This document shows, one piece after another, positions 26,122 through 34,902 of a DNA stretch of 64,000 nucleotides (the first letter of the stretch is position 1; every line of letters begins with the position of its first letter). Location of the stretch: NCBI GenBank assembly GCA_963731035.1, contig CAVSUY010000005.1, positions 39,669 to 103,668 of the forward strand, given 5' to 3'. The DNA is from JAANXG01 sp963731035. Its GTDB lineage: Bacteria; Pseudomonadota; Gammaproteobacteria; Arenicellales; JAANXG01. The notes below the pieces were generated by a model. It saw only the letters and a program-made list of their open reading frames with translations, was not told the origin of the DNA and ran no database searches. The translations under genes were made by a program, and so were the position numbers.

Positions 26122-27697
26122 CCGTGAAATCCGTTTCGATGTCCTCCGACTTCCCGATCCGAAAACCCGTGTCCTTCTCGATGACGTCACGTGCGAACTG
26201 GAAGTCGGCCGGGAACACAGCGTGCAGCCGGTACAAAGGCTCGTCCCGTGAAACCGTGTCGCCGACCTTCTTCAGCAGGTCCACACCGGCGCCTTTATCC
26301 ATGGGCGCGCCGGCCAGGCTGGCAATCCGGTTCATGCGATAGTTGTCGATGGCGGTTACCACGCCGTTGCGGTCGGCGAGCGCTTCGTGCGTAAGCGGCC
26401 CCAACGCCGGCATTTCCCGGGCGCCTTGGGCCTCGATGATCGCCTTCATCTTTGCCAGGGCCCGTCCGGACTCGAGGATATCCCGGGCGATGGCAAAGCC
26501 TCGTCCACCGCGCACGTCGGGATCGAATTCCAGGACCCGGCCCGCCAAGTGCAGCGCTTTCTGGCGCAGGTCCCCCGGAGCGTCGGGATGGTTTTCCAGC
26601 ACCTGCATCACGTCCCGGCATTCGAGCACCGGGCCGATACCGAAGCCGACGGGTTGGCGGCCGTCGGTGACCATGACCTCGAGGGTGATTCCGATCCGGT
26701 CGCCCACGTACTCGAACAGCTTGCGCAGCTGCAGCGCGGCGCTTTGCCGGCGGATCTTGGCCGTCGGCCCCACGGGGATATCCACCAGCAGATGGGTCGA
26801 GCCGGCCGCCAGTTTCTTGGCGAGAATGGACGCCACCATTTGGCCCATTGCATCGATACCTAGCGGTCGCTCCACCGAGATCAGGATATCGTCCACGGGC
26901 GCCAGCTGCGAAGTGCCGCCCCAGGCCAGGCAGCCACGCTCGCTGCGTACGATTTTGTGCAGCTCCTGAGGCGTCAGCTCCACCCTGGCCAGGACCTCCA
27001 TGGTGTCGGCGGTGCCGGCAGGGGAGGTGATGGCGCGGCTGGAGGTCTTGGGAATGAGCATCCCGTGGGCGGCCACGATGGGCACCACCAACATCGAAGT
27101 GCGGTTGCCGGGAATCCCGCCGATGCAGTGCTTGTCTACCACCAGCGGCTCGTGCCAGTCGAGCCGGTGACCCGTGTCGGCCATGGCTTCCGTGTAGTAG
27201 AGAACCTCGTCGCGGTCCAGTCCGCCCTGGTCTGTGGCCACCAGGAAGGCGGCCATTTCCATCTTGGTGTATTGGTTGTCCGCGATTTCGCGGGTAATCG
27301 CCTGGAAATCAGAGCGCGTGAGCCGCTCACCCGCGATCTTGCGCCGCACGCAGTTCATGGATCGGGGAGGCTCCGCAGGCTCGATGGACAGCGGCGTGCC
27401 TTCCTCCAGGCCCAGTTGCTCGAAAGCCTGGTCGCACAGCCCCAGCTCCTCCGGTGACACCAGCTTGTTGTCGCGAACCACGTTGAGCAGCGCCAGGATA
27501 TCGTGGTCATCGGCACTGATCCTGATCTTGGACAGGGCCTGGAATCCCTCGGCCCTGTACACCTCGCAGTCGCTGTGCATGTAGGCCACGTTCTCATGGT
27601 AGGTATCCACCGCCACGTGGCGCAGGTTCAATCGTCCCGCAGGAGTCTTCTTCTGTCGCATAGAGTGAATAATACCGTGCGCGGGTCTTTCAGACAT
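26114..27697 (-). CDS. AMP phosphorylase-like thymidine phosphorylase family protein
   Basis: Nucleoside/nucleotide phosphorylase of 527 residues, the long form with an extra N-terminal domain (about residues 1-95), as in archaeal AMP phosphorylase (DeoA). The catalytic part has DFQAITREIADNQYTKMEMA, VVDKHCIGGIPGNRTSMLVV, KTSSRAITSPAGTADTMEV, WGGTSQLAPVDDILI and DIPVGPTAKI. KTSSRAITSPAGTADT is characteristic of the archaeal-type family. In archaea the product ribose 1,5-bisphosphate feeds type III RuBisCO; no RuBisCO or isomerase gene is visible here, so its route is unclear. The start is ATG at 27697 or 27661 (MRQKKTPAG). Confidence 0.85.
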   Translation of the reverse strand: MSERPAHGIIHSMRQKKTPAGRLNLRHVAVDTYHENVAYMHSDCEVYRAEGFQALSKIRISADDHDILALLNVVRDNKLVSPEELGLCDQAFEQLGLEEGTPLSIEPAEPPRSMNCVRRKIAGERLTRSDFQAITREIADNQYTKMEMAAFLVATDQGGLDRDEVLYYTEAMADTGHRLDWHEPLVVDKHCIGGIPGNRTSMLVVPIVAAHGMLIPKTSSRAITSPAGTADTMEVLARVELTPQELHKIVRSERGCLAWGGTSQLAPVDDILISVERPLGIDAMGQMVASILAKKLAAGSTHLLVDIPVGPTAKIRRQSAALQLRKLFEYVGDRIGITLEVMVTDGRQPVGFGIGPVLECRDVMQVLENHPDAPGDLRQKALHLAGRVLEFDPDVRGGRGFAIARDILESGRALAKMKAIIEAQGAREMPALGPLTHEALADRNGVVTAIDNYRMNRIASLAGAPMDKGAGVDLLKKVGDTVSRDEPLYRLHAVFPADFQFARDVIEKDTGFRIGKSEDIETDFTDG

Positions 27698-27777
27698 CCG
27701 AGCGCCGCCGCTGGAGCGAATTCAGGGGGGCTACCACAGCGCATGCGTCAGCAGCCGGGCAGCTGCGGCGAAGGCAC

Positions 27778-29517
27778 TTACTCGGCGGGTGCCAGCGTGG
27801 CGTCGAGTACCAGCCCCTGGTCTTCGATGTCCACCGTCTCGGATACCGGCATGGTGATGTCCGCCATCCTCCGGACCGCGTCCTTGAACTCCTCTATCGC
27901 TGCGGGGCCCGTTGCCGCGGAGCCGGCACCCTGGGCAGCGGCCACGGAGGCCGCGTTTTGCACCTGAGCGAGCAGTATCGGCGCCAGTCTATGGTAGTCG
28001 AGGGCGATGAAGAACAACCCGTTGGCATCCAGCCCTTCGTTCTTCAAAGTGGCCGCCGCCTCCCCCGATTGTGCGCCCATGAACAGGGCGATATGACTTC
28101 CGGTCACCGACGCCATCAGCGGATCCGCGGTGCCCGTGGGTATGGGCAACGCCACCGGGGAGCCGTCACCAGGGAATTCAACGTTCGCCAGCGCCGGCAG
28201 GAAGGTCTGGGCGAGGGCGATCAGTGGACGGGGATCGCGCGTGGATATCGTCGCCAGGGCGTCAGCCGCCTGCACCTCGAACCCGCCGCCCTTCGGTGCC
28301 TTGAGGTCGTACACACTGAAACTCAACCCACGGATCGAAGACAGCATCATCGTGCCCATGGTGACGGCTGCGGGATTCCAACGCCGGGCGCGTTGCTGTG
28401 CTTCCAACAGCCACGGGCACTGAAAAGAGGCGTCCGTAAACCGCTGCCACAGATCGGTGACCACCGATGGCGGAGCGGACATGTCCAGGGCGAGAGCCAT
28501 GCTCAACACCGGCCGGGTGGCGGGCCGCTGCAGAAACTCGGGCAGGTGGCCTCGCAGGCGTTGGAGTGATTGCACCAGCGGCGGATCGTGGATCTCAGTG
28601 ACCGCTTTCATGTGCTGCGCACCGTCAGCGGCGGTGTCGTCGGCCCATCCGAACACCGTCATGGGCATGATGTCCGCGATGGCCGCCATGTCCGTCCTGC
28701 AGGCCGGGGTTCGAAGCGGCTCCAGCTCCGGGGCGCTGTCACCCAGTGCGGTCTTCAACATGCGGGCGGCGAGGTCGTCCTCCGGGCCGGTCAAAGCGTT
28801 AACGACGGCCCGATGGTTGAAGAACGACACGGTGTCGCCCTTGAGATCATGAGTCTCGGCGGCGCGCTCCAATATACCGCTGTCGGCCAGCGAATCGTCG
28901 GGTGCCTGGAGGCCCAACGCGAGGGGTAATACCCGATCGCGGAATTCCTCGACATCGAGGGTGATCACCCCCAGCTTGTCCCGCACGGCAACGATCAGCG
29001 CGGCCCGGCCGGGCTTGCCGTCGATCACCAATGGGTAGCTGCGAAAGCTGGTGCTCTGGTAACTGCCGCCTTCGGGCTGGACTTCGCCGCGCTTCTCGGC
29101 CTCGTCGATAAAGGCCTGGAAAGCTGCCGGGTCTCGCAGGACCAGATGCACGGTGGGGGCGAGCCCGATAGTGTATGCCACCATCCTGGGACGCTCCCCC
29201 AGCCCGGGAACGGGTTGGCGCTTAGCCGCGAGGCGCTCGCTGTACGTGGCGTAGAGGCCATATATCATGCGTCCCGCGGGGCCGTAGGAACTCAACCCTT
29301 CCCGGAGCGCCGCCATTTGTTTGTCCGACGGTTTGGAGACCCCCAGTTTCCGCAGGTTGTCCCACCATTGACTACCACCGCCCGAGCCTACGTAGAACAG
29401 GGTGGCGGCGGGAACCCCGGACGCCAGGTTATTGGTCGTGCGGGAGCGATGGCTCAGGTAGACGGCCGCTGCCGCCGCGCACGCGATGACAACTGTTGCG
29501 ATGATCAGTCTCTTCAT
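27778..29517 (-). CDS. Exported or membrane-anchored protein of unknown function
   Basis: A 579-residue protein I do not recognise with confidence. Residues 1-22 (MKRLIIATVVIACAAAAAVY) form a signal peptide or anchor, followed by a basic SHRSR. The rest is soluble and looks like a repeated alpha/beta fold: ATLFYVGSGGG, RAALIVAVRDKLGVITLDVE, PVLSMALALDMSAPPSVV, GLFFIALDYHRLAPILL. The overall pattern resembles DUF3352-type proteins, a weak suggestion. No cysteine lipobox, catalytic motif or metal site is obvious. It is transcribed away from the broken L,D-transpeptidase and lies upstream of the phosphorylase operon on the same strand with an 80-base gap. Confidence 0.75.
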   Translation of the reverse strand: MKRLIIATVVIACAAAAAVYLSHRSRTTNNLASGVPAATLFYVGSGGGSQWWDNLRKLGVSKPSDKQMAALREGLSSYGPAGRMIYGLYATYSERLAAKRQPVPGLGERPRMVAYTIGLAPTVHLVLRDPAAFQAFIDEAEKRGEVQPEGGSYQSTSFRSYPLVIDGKPGRAALIVAVRDKLGVITLDVEEFRDRVLPLALGLQAPDDSLADSGILERAAETHDLKGDTVSFFNHRAVVNALTGPEDDLAARMLKTALGDSAPELEPLRTPACRTDMAAIADIMPMTVFGWADDTAADGAQHMKAVTEIHDPPLVQSLQRLRGHLPEFLQRPATRPVLSMALALDMSAPPSVVTDLWQRFTDASFQCPWLLEAQQRARRWNPAAVTMGTMMLSSIRGLSFSVYDLKAPKGGGFEVQAADALATISTRDPRPLIALAQTFLPALANVEFPGDGSPVALPIPTGTADPLMASVTGSHIALFMGAQSGEAAATLKNEGLDANGLFFIALDYHRLAPILLAQVQNAASVAAAQGAGSAATGPAAIEEFKDAVRRMADITMPVSETVDIEDQGLVLDATLAPAE

Positions 29518-29550
29518 CCGAAATCCTTATCCCTTCACGGAAGAACGGGT

Positions 29551-30215
29551 TATGAAACAAGCATAGACTACCTGCCGGTGCGGAACCGGGGGCAAGGGTT
29601 CGACTCGCGTTCGCGCGAATGGTTGTCGCTTCTCGATGCCGATTCCGGGCTGGGGCTGACGCCCGGCTTCTATCATCAGCGGACGCTGCAAAACGCTGCT
29701 CGCAACCCCTACGGGCAGTATGGAGCGGCCCGCAAGGCCGATCTCGATTTGCTGTTCAGCGATGCCTTGCTGGGTCTTGCCCGCGACCTGCGGCGCGGCC
29801 GGGCGTCAAGGTTCCAATTGCCGGACTCCGCGATCGACGTGCCGGAGGACGTGGATCCCGTCGCGGTCGTGACGCAATCGCTGGCCTCGGACGGTTTACG
29901 CGGGGTGGTTGCCCGCTTGTCGCCGGCGCCGGCGGGCCGGCCCTGGATCCGGCGTCCATAGACTGGAAGTGGGTCTCATCGCGCGGCTTTCCTTATCATT
30001 TCCGACAGGAACCGGGACCCGACAATGCCTTGGGCCGCGTCAAGTTCGTGATTCCGAACCAGTTCAACGTCTGTCTCCATGACACCCCGGTGAAAAGTCT
30101 GTTCTCTCGCTCCCGCCGCTGCTTCAGCCACGGCTGCGTGCGGCTCGAAAAGGCCTTCGCACTTGCCTATCTCCTGCTCAAGGTGAGCCCGGTTTTGGTC
30201 GATAGAACGGGTTGA
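29551..30215 (+). pseudogene. YcbB-type L,D-transpeptidase, internally deleted
   Basis: Two parts of a murein L,D-transpeptidase in different frames. Part one (to about 29940) matches the scaffold domain: GFDSRSREWLSLLDADSG, TPGFYHQRTLQNAA and KADLDLLFSDALLGLARDLR. Part two (frame ending 30215) is the C-terminal catalytic end: DPASIDWKWVSS, QEPGPDNALGRVKFVIPNQF, VCLHDTP and the catalytic SHGCVRLEK. The peptidoglycan-binding region and the first half of the catalytic domain, about 200-300 residues, are missing between them. No start codon or signal peptide remains. It precedes the YcbK-like gene, the usual ycbB-ycbK arrangement. Confidence 0.75.
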
Positions 30216-30405
30216 CAGGACCTTCGAGAGTGAAAACAAATACCGTATTCGCCTCACCCGTCCGATAGCCGTATACTTGATCTATTGGACTGCGTAGGTA
30301 AATAATAGGGGAGTTGTAAACTTTCGAAGCGATGTGTGGGGGCGGGACAAGCGGCTGCTTTTCCTGCTCGAGTCGCCTGAATAGCGAGGACGGAGTAACA
30401 GATAC

Positions 30406-30972
30406 ATGCGATATACACTGCTCGCCCGGTCGCAGCCGGGCCGGCGGCGCTTCCTCGGACAGACCCTGGCCGTGGCGGCCGGGCTATGTGTCGCGGGCGA
30501 GGCGCCTGCGGTCGTCCTCAACCGGGACTCGGACCGCACTCTGGCGTTTCACAATCTACACACCAACGAGAACCTGAAGTGCCGCTACTGGTCCCGGGGC
30601 GACTACGACCCGGTGGCGCTGGAGGATATCGCGTTCGTACTGCGCGACTTTCGCGCCGACGAGACAAAGGCCATGGATCCCGCGTTGCTCGATCTCCTGG
30701 CAGTGGTGCGCCGCAAGTTGAATACCAAAGAGCCTTACCATGTGATCTCCGGATATCGTTCTCCCAAGACCAACGCCATGCTGCGCGCCAAGAGCAAGGG
30801 TGTGGCCAAGCACAGCCTGCACATGGAGGGTAAGGCCATAGATGTCCGGATTCCGGGCATCCAGCTGGCGGAACTCCGGAGAACAGGGCTGGATCTGAAA
30901 GCGGGGGGTGTCGGCTACTATCCCAAGAGCAGATTCGTTCATCTGGATACCGGGCGCCCGCGCTTCTGGTAG
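30406..30972 (+). CDS. YcbK/MepK-like murein endopeptidase (DUF882, M15 fold)
   Basis: Periplasmic peptidoglycan hydrolase, 188 residues. A Tat-type signal is visible (QPGRRRFLGQTLAVAAGLCV, twin Arg). The M15/DUF882 core has ISGYRSPKTNAMLRAKSKGV, then the zinc ligands in SLHMEGKAIDVRI (H-x6-D) and SRFVHLDTG. MepK cleaves L,D cross-links, so pairing with an L,D-transpeptidase makes sense, although the upstream transpeptidase is now a deletion remnant. The ATG at 30406 follows GGACGGAGTAAC, a good ribosome-binding site. The 190-base gap upstream probably carries its own promoter (TATACTTGATCTATTGG region). Confidence 0.88.
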   Translation: MRYTLLARSQPGRRRFLGQTLAVAAGLCVAGEAPAVVLNRDSDRTLAFHNLHTNENLKCRYWSRGDYDPVALEDIAFVLRDFRADETKAMDPALLDLLAVVRRKLNTKEPYHVISGYRSPKTNAMLRAKSKGVAKHSLHMEGKAIDVRIPGIQLAELRRTGLDLKAGGVGYYPKSRFVHLDTGRPRFW

Positions 30973-31062
30973 GGGTATAGGGTGGCGTAGCAGTTGCGCG
31001 GCGAATCGTGCCAACGCCGCCGGGGCCGGAGCCATGTTGCCGTACCTTGTCAGCAACCGGCT

Positions 31063-31509
31063 CTATTCTGCCAGTTCGGCAAGGATGCGCGCCGAGACGC
31101 TGCGTGAGACGGCCTTGACGGCGTCGCTTGCAGCGTGACTGTTCTCGAAGCTTGCTCCCTCGATGGCGTAGACCACGCATCTTCGCGGCAGACAGCGCAT
31201 CGCCCGGGCGAGCTCTATGGCCTCGGCCGGGCCCAGGCCGTGAGTCGAAAGGGCGAACGGGTGCTGCGGGAGAGGGCCGTCGTGGGCGTCGAAACGGTGA
31301 ACGGTGCCGGGCTCGGCGCCCGATACCGCGCCGTCGATCAGCCAGGCAGAATCGGCTTCCTCCAGCCATTCGAACACCGTGGCACCATCGCCGATATGCT
31401 CGCGCACCTCTACGTCGCCCGGCACCCGGCCCCGCAAGTCGCGGGCCAGGACTCGCCCGATTCCGTCATCACCGCGCTCCGGGTTGCCGAGGCCGATTAT
31501 CAGACGCAT
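31063..31509 (-). CDS. NiFe-hydrogenase maturation protease
   Basis: Endopeptidase of the HyaD/HycI/HoxW family, 148 residues, which clips the C-terminus of the large subunit after nickel insertion. Seen: the N-terminal IIGLGNPERGDDGIGRVLAR with the nickel-binding Asp/Glu region, DGAVSGAEPGTVHRF, and the conserved His in STHGLGPAEAIEL. It follows the large-subunit gene by 3 bases and is the last gene of the hydrogenase operon, converging with the YcbK gene. Confidence 0.9.
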   Translation of the reverse strand: MRLIIGLGNPERGDDGIGRVLARDLRGRVPGDVEVREHIGDGATVFEWLEEADSAWLIDGAVSGAEPGTVHRFDAHDGPLPQHPFALSTHGLGPAEAIELARAMRCLPRRCVVYAIEGASFENSHAASDAVKAVSRSVSARILAELAE

Positions 31510-31512
31510 GGA

Positions 31513-32802
31513 TTAGTCCCGTTGCAGGTCGAGGCGCAGGAAGTGGGTCGCGCAGGAGATACACGGGTCGTAGTTGCGGACCGTCTGCTCGCAGCGCCTT
31601 TGCAGCTCGTCTTCGGCAAGGTCCATCCAGCGGGGAACGAAGTCGAGCAGGTCTTCCTCGATGCTTGCCTGGTTTTGCGAGGTGGGCGGCACGATCCGGG
31701 CCTCGGCGACGGTCCCGTCGGGTCCCAGCCGGTAGCGGTGATAGAGGAGCCCGCGCGGCGCCTCGGTTGCGCCGAAACCGATACCGGCGGCGGCGTGCGC
31801 GTGGGCGGCAGGGGCTTCCGGCTCTTCGTAGTTCTCGATAATGCCAATGGCTTCATCGCAGGCGTTCAGCACCTCGACGGCGCGCACCACGATGCTTTGA
31901 TATGGATTCCGGCACTCGGGTCCGAGCCCCGCGTCCCGCGCCGCCTCGCGCGATACGGACGACAGTCGATCGAAGTTCAGGTTGTATCGGGCCATCGGTC
32001 CGCACAGATAGGCTCCCCGCTCCTTGACGCGGGAGCGAAGTGCGGTGGAGCGCTCTATGTGGGTCTCCTCGAAGTACGCGTCATATTGCCGCACCGGGAT
32101 ATCCAGTCCCTTGCTGGACGCGATGGGCCCTTCGTTGAACGGATACTCGTGGTCGGGACGCAACGCCACGTACTCGTAGTCCCGCGCACAATCCGGAAAG
32201 TCGAAGGAGCCGACCCACTGCACGGTCTCCAGAGCGATATCCCGAGCGGCTTTGAGCTGTTCGAGCAGCCGCAACATGTCCCGCTTGCCGGGCAACTTGT
32301 AAAAGCCTCCGACACGCACGTTGATCGGGTGCACTTCGCGGCCGCCGATCAGCGCCACGATGGCGTTGCCGGCCTTCTTCAGCGCCAGGCCGCGACGCAC
32401 CCTGTCGCCGTGGTCGCCGGCCATCTCCACGGCACCTTCATAACCGAGGAAGTCCGGCGCATGCAGCATGTAGATGTGCAAGGCGTGGCTCTCCATCCAT
32501 TCGCCGCAGTAAAGAAGTCGTCTCAGCGTCCGGATGGAGGCGGGGACCGTGAGCCCAAGGGCATCTTCCATGGCATGAACGGCACTCATCTGGTAGGCGA
32601 CCGGACAGATGCCGCAGATTCGGGCCGTGATGTCGGGAACCTCGGTGAAGGCACGGCCGCGCAGAAACGCTTCGAAGAAGCGCGGCGGCTCGAAGATGTT
32701 CAGCTCCGCGCTGTGAACGCGTCCATCACGCAGCACGATCTTGAGGGCACCTTCCCCTTCGACCCGGGCCAGATAGTCGACCTTGATGGTCTTACGAGTC
32801 AT
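31513..32802 (-). CDS. NiFe hydrogenase large (alpha) subunit, group 3b type
   Basis: Carries the NiFe active site, cytoplasmic, 429 residues. The L1 motif is RICGICP at residues 61-67 and the L2 motif is DPCISCATHF near the C-terminus, supplying four Cys ligands. The residues after L2 (LRLDLQRD) form the short C-terminal peptide cleaved by the protease next door. Length and partner genes match bidirectional NADP-linked group 3b (sulfhydrogenase) enzymes, not HoxH. ATG at 32802 (MTRKTIKVDYLARVEGEG) overlaps the small-subunit end by 11 bases; the longer upstream frame is shadow of that gene. No hyp maturation genes occur in the window. Confidence 0.93.
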   Translation of the reverse strand: MTRKTIKVDYLARVEGEGALKIVLRDGRVHSAELNIFEPPRFFEAFLRGRAFTEVPDITARICGICPVAYQMSAVHAMEDALGLTVPASIRTLRRLLYCGEWMESHALHIYMLHAPDFLGYEGAVEMAGDHGDRVRRGLALKKAGNAIVALIGGREVHPINVRVGGFYKLPGKRDMLRLLEQLKAARDIALETVQWVGSFDFPDCARDYEYVALRPDHEYPFNEGPIASSKGLDIPVRQYDAYFEETHIERSTALRSRVKERGAYLCGPMARYNLNFDRLSSVSREAARDAGLGPECRNPYQSIVVRAVEVLNACDEAIGIIENYEEPEAPAAHAHAAAGIGFGATEAPRGLLYHRYRLGPDGTVAEARIVPPTSQNQASIEEDLLDFVPRWMDLAEDELQRRCEQTVRNYDPCISCATHFLRLDLQRD

Positions 32803-33571
32803 GGCGCTTGCTCTCGGCCCGGAATGCCTTGGCATTGGTATTGAAGGTGCGATAGACCCGCTGCACGTCCCGAGGCGCCATGCCGAGCTGGCGCAGCCGC
32901 CCGCTCATGGATGAGGTATTGGGGGTCTCCTTCGGTCCGTAGCAGCCGTAGCAGCCACGATCGTAGGAGGGGCACAACGCCCCGCAGCCGGCGTGGGTGA
33001 CCGGTCCCAGGCAGGGCGTACCGTGGGCCACCAGCACGCAAACGTTTCCCGCTCGCTTGCATTCCATGCATACCGACTCACTGGATATTGCCGGCCGCCG
33101 CCCGACAAGAAACGCCGCCATCACCTCCAGCAGCTGGTGCTTGTTGATGGGACAGCCTTGCAGCTCGAAGTCCACTTTCACATGGTCGGCAATGGGGGTC
33201 GAGGTGGCAAGCGTGTCGATGTACTCCGGATGGGCATAGACCTGTGCCGCGAACTCCTTGACGTCCTTGAAGTTGCGCAGCGCCTGGATGCCGCCCGAGG
33301 TGGCACATGCGCCTATGGTCACCAGATATCGGGACTGCCGGCGCACGTCACGAATGCGCTGGGCGTCGTGGGGCGTGGTGACCGATCCTTCGACGAGGGA
33401 CAGGTCGTAAGGCCCCTTGCGTGTTGCGCGGCTCGCTTCCAGAAAGTAGGCAATATCCACCGCGCCGGCAACCTCGAGCAGCTCGTCCTCGAGATCCAGC
33501 AGCGAAAGCTGACAGCCGTCGCAGGATGCGAACTTCCAGACAGCCAGTTTCGGTTTTCGCTTTGCCGTCAT
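32792..33571 (-). CDS. NiFe hydrogenase small (delta) subunit, group 3b type
   Basis: Electron-transfer small subunit, 259 residues, related to complex I NuoB. The N-terminal iron-sulfur ligands are C17 and C20 in ASCDGCQLSLLDLEDELL. GACATSGGIQALRN and GCPINKHQLLEVM supply the rest of the proximal cluster. Extra C-terminal cysteines (CMECKRAGNVCVLV and CGALCPSYDRGCYGCYGPKE) add clusters. No Tat signal is present, so the enzyme is cytoplasmic, as in group 3. It lies 1 base after the gamma gene. Confidence 0.92.
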   Translation of the reverse strand: MTAKRKPKLAVWKFASCDGCQLSLLDLEDELLEVAGAVDIAYFLEASRATRKGPYDLSLVEGSVTTPHDAQRIRDVRRQSRYLVTIGACATSGGIQALRNFKDVKEFAAQVYAHPEYIDTLATSTPIADHVKVDFELQGCPINKHQLLEVMAAFLVGRRPAISSESVCMECKRAGNVCVLVAHGTPCLGPVTHAGCGALCPSYDRGCYGCYGPKETPNTSSMSGRLRQLGMAPRDVQRVYRTFNTNAKAFRAESKRHDS

Positions 33572-33572
33572 G

Positions 33573-34430
33573 TCACAGTTCCCGCATGCCGAAGATATTC
33601 TGGACCCTGTCGTAACGGAATACCGGGCCGTCCCGGCACACGAACGCTGGGCCGAACTGGCAATGCCCGCAATGCCCGATGGCGCACTTCATGTTGCGCT
33701 CCATGGATACGTAGATGTTTTGTGCAGACATACCCAGGTCCATCAGGCTGCCGACCGAGAATCGCATCATGACCTCCGGACCGCACAGGAACGCCACCGA
33801 GTTGCCGGCATCGAACAGCCCGGGGGACAGCAGCGATGTGACCACTCCGACGTGGCCGTTCCAGCCCGACGCGGCATGGTCGACCGTTATCTCTATAGCG
33901 GCGCGGCGTTGCTCCCGCCAACGATCCAACTGTCGGTGGTACAGTATGTCGGCGGGGCTGCGCGAACCATACACGAGACTGATTCGGCCATAGCGCCTGG
34001 GTTCTGCGAACAGGCGATAGAGCAGGGGCCGCAGCGGTGCCAGGCCCAGACCGCCCGCCATCACTACGACATCCTTGCCTGCCGCGGCCCCCAGTGGCCA
34101 GTCGCTGCCGAACGGCCCACGGACACCGAGGGAGTCGCCCCGCTTGAGACCGGCCAAGGCTTCGGACACGGCCCCCGCGGCGCGCACGGTGTGAACCAGT
34201 CGCTTCCCGGCGGGGTCGCCGCTCATGCTGATGGGCACCTCTCCCACGCCCATCACGTAAAGCATGTTGAACTGGCCTGGCGCGAACCCGGAATCGGAGG
34301 CGTCGCGTTCCAGTTCCAATGTCCAGGTGTTAGGTATCTCCCCGCGCCTGCTCTCGACGCGCGCCACGCGCGGCACCATCGGATCGAACATGGCCGCTGG
34401 TACGGCTCCGCGATCAATGCTTCTGGCCAT
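33573..34430 (-). CDS. Hydrogenase gamma subunit, FAD/NAD(P)-binding
   Basis: Ferredoxin-NADP reductase-like subunit, 285 residues, passing electrons between the NiFe module and NAD(P)H. The FAD domain covers about residues 15-110 (FAPGQFNMLYVMGVGEVPIS). The NAD(P) domain is marked by VVMAGGLGLAPLRPLLYRL and LVYGSRSPADILY. The C-terminal 2Fe-2S ligands are in KCAIGHCGHCQFGPAFVC, four Cys in PyrK/HydG style. It overlaps the end of the cyclic-nucleotide-binding gene by 17 bases. Confidence 0.9.
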   Translation of the reverse strand: MARSIDRGAVPAAMFDPMVPRVARVESRRGEIPNTWTLELERDASDSGFAPGQFNMLYVMGVGEVPISMSGDPAGKRLVHTVRAAGAVSEALAGLKRGDSLGVRGPFGSDWPLGAAAGKDVVVMAGGLGLAPLRPLLYRLFAEPRRYGRISLVYGSRSPADILYHRQLDRWREQRRAAIEITVDHAASGWNGHVGVVTSLLSPGLFDAGNSVAFLCGPEVMMRFSVGSLMDLGMSAQNIYVSMERNMKCAIGHCGHCQFGPAFVCRDGPVFRYDRVQNIFGMREL

Positions 34431-34902
34431 ACACGTCCAGGAGCTGCAGCCGCGTTGCCTGGAGTCTTTGCACCAGGACCGGCAGGAACCGATTCATCAT
34501 GTCATAGCCGAGGTCATGATCGCTGTCGCATTTGTTGCGGAGGCAGCGCGCGTCCACGCCGATGGCTCGTATCCTTTCGAGGGCGCGGGCGTCATAGCTC
34601 CATCGGTATGGCGACACCAGCCAGGAAACACCCACGACTTCCCCGGGTCCCAGTGTCTGGAAGGTCAGCTCGGGATGGCCCGGAATGTGCACCTCGAGCG
34701 CTGCGCGACCCTCACGAATCAGACAGAACTCGTCCGCCGGCTCACCTTCCCGCAGTATGAATTCTCCCACCTCGAAACGCAGGTTGCGAGCGCAGCCGCC
34801 GAGGAGGTTGCAGTACTCGTCGGACAGGTTGGCGAAGAAAGGATGTTCCTCGATGCTGTGCACCAGGCCTTTCCTGTCCCGGTCGCGGGTGTGCTCTGTC
34901 AT
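34414..34902 (-). CDS. Cyclic-nucleotide-binding domain protein inside the hydrogenase operon
   Basis: A 162-residue protein with one cNMP/Crp-type sensor domain and no DNA-binding domain. The beta-barrel pattern is clear: FFANLSDEYCNLLGGCARNL, FILREGEPADEFCLIREGRA, ELTFQTLGPGEVVGVSWLV. The phosphate-binding cassette is atypical: GEVVGVSWLVSPYRWSYDAR in place of GE-x-x-AL-x4-R-x-A. It lies between the beta and gamma hydrogenase genes with overlaps on both sides (4 and 17 bases), so it is co-translated with the enzyme. It is probably a regulatory subunit or sensor; the ligand is unknown. Confidence 0.85.
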   Translation of the reverse strand: MTEHTRDRDRKGLVHSIEEHPFFANLSDEYCNLLGGCARNLRFEVGEFILREGEPADEFCLIREGRAALEVHIPGHPELTFQTLGPGEVVGVSWLVSPYRWSYDARALERIRAIGVDARCLRNKCDSDHDLGYDMMNRFLPVLVQRLQATRLQLLDVYGQKH

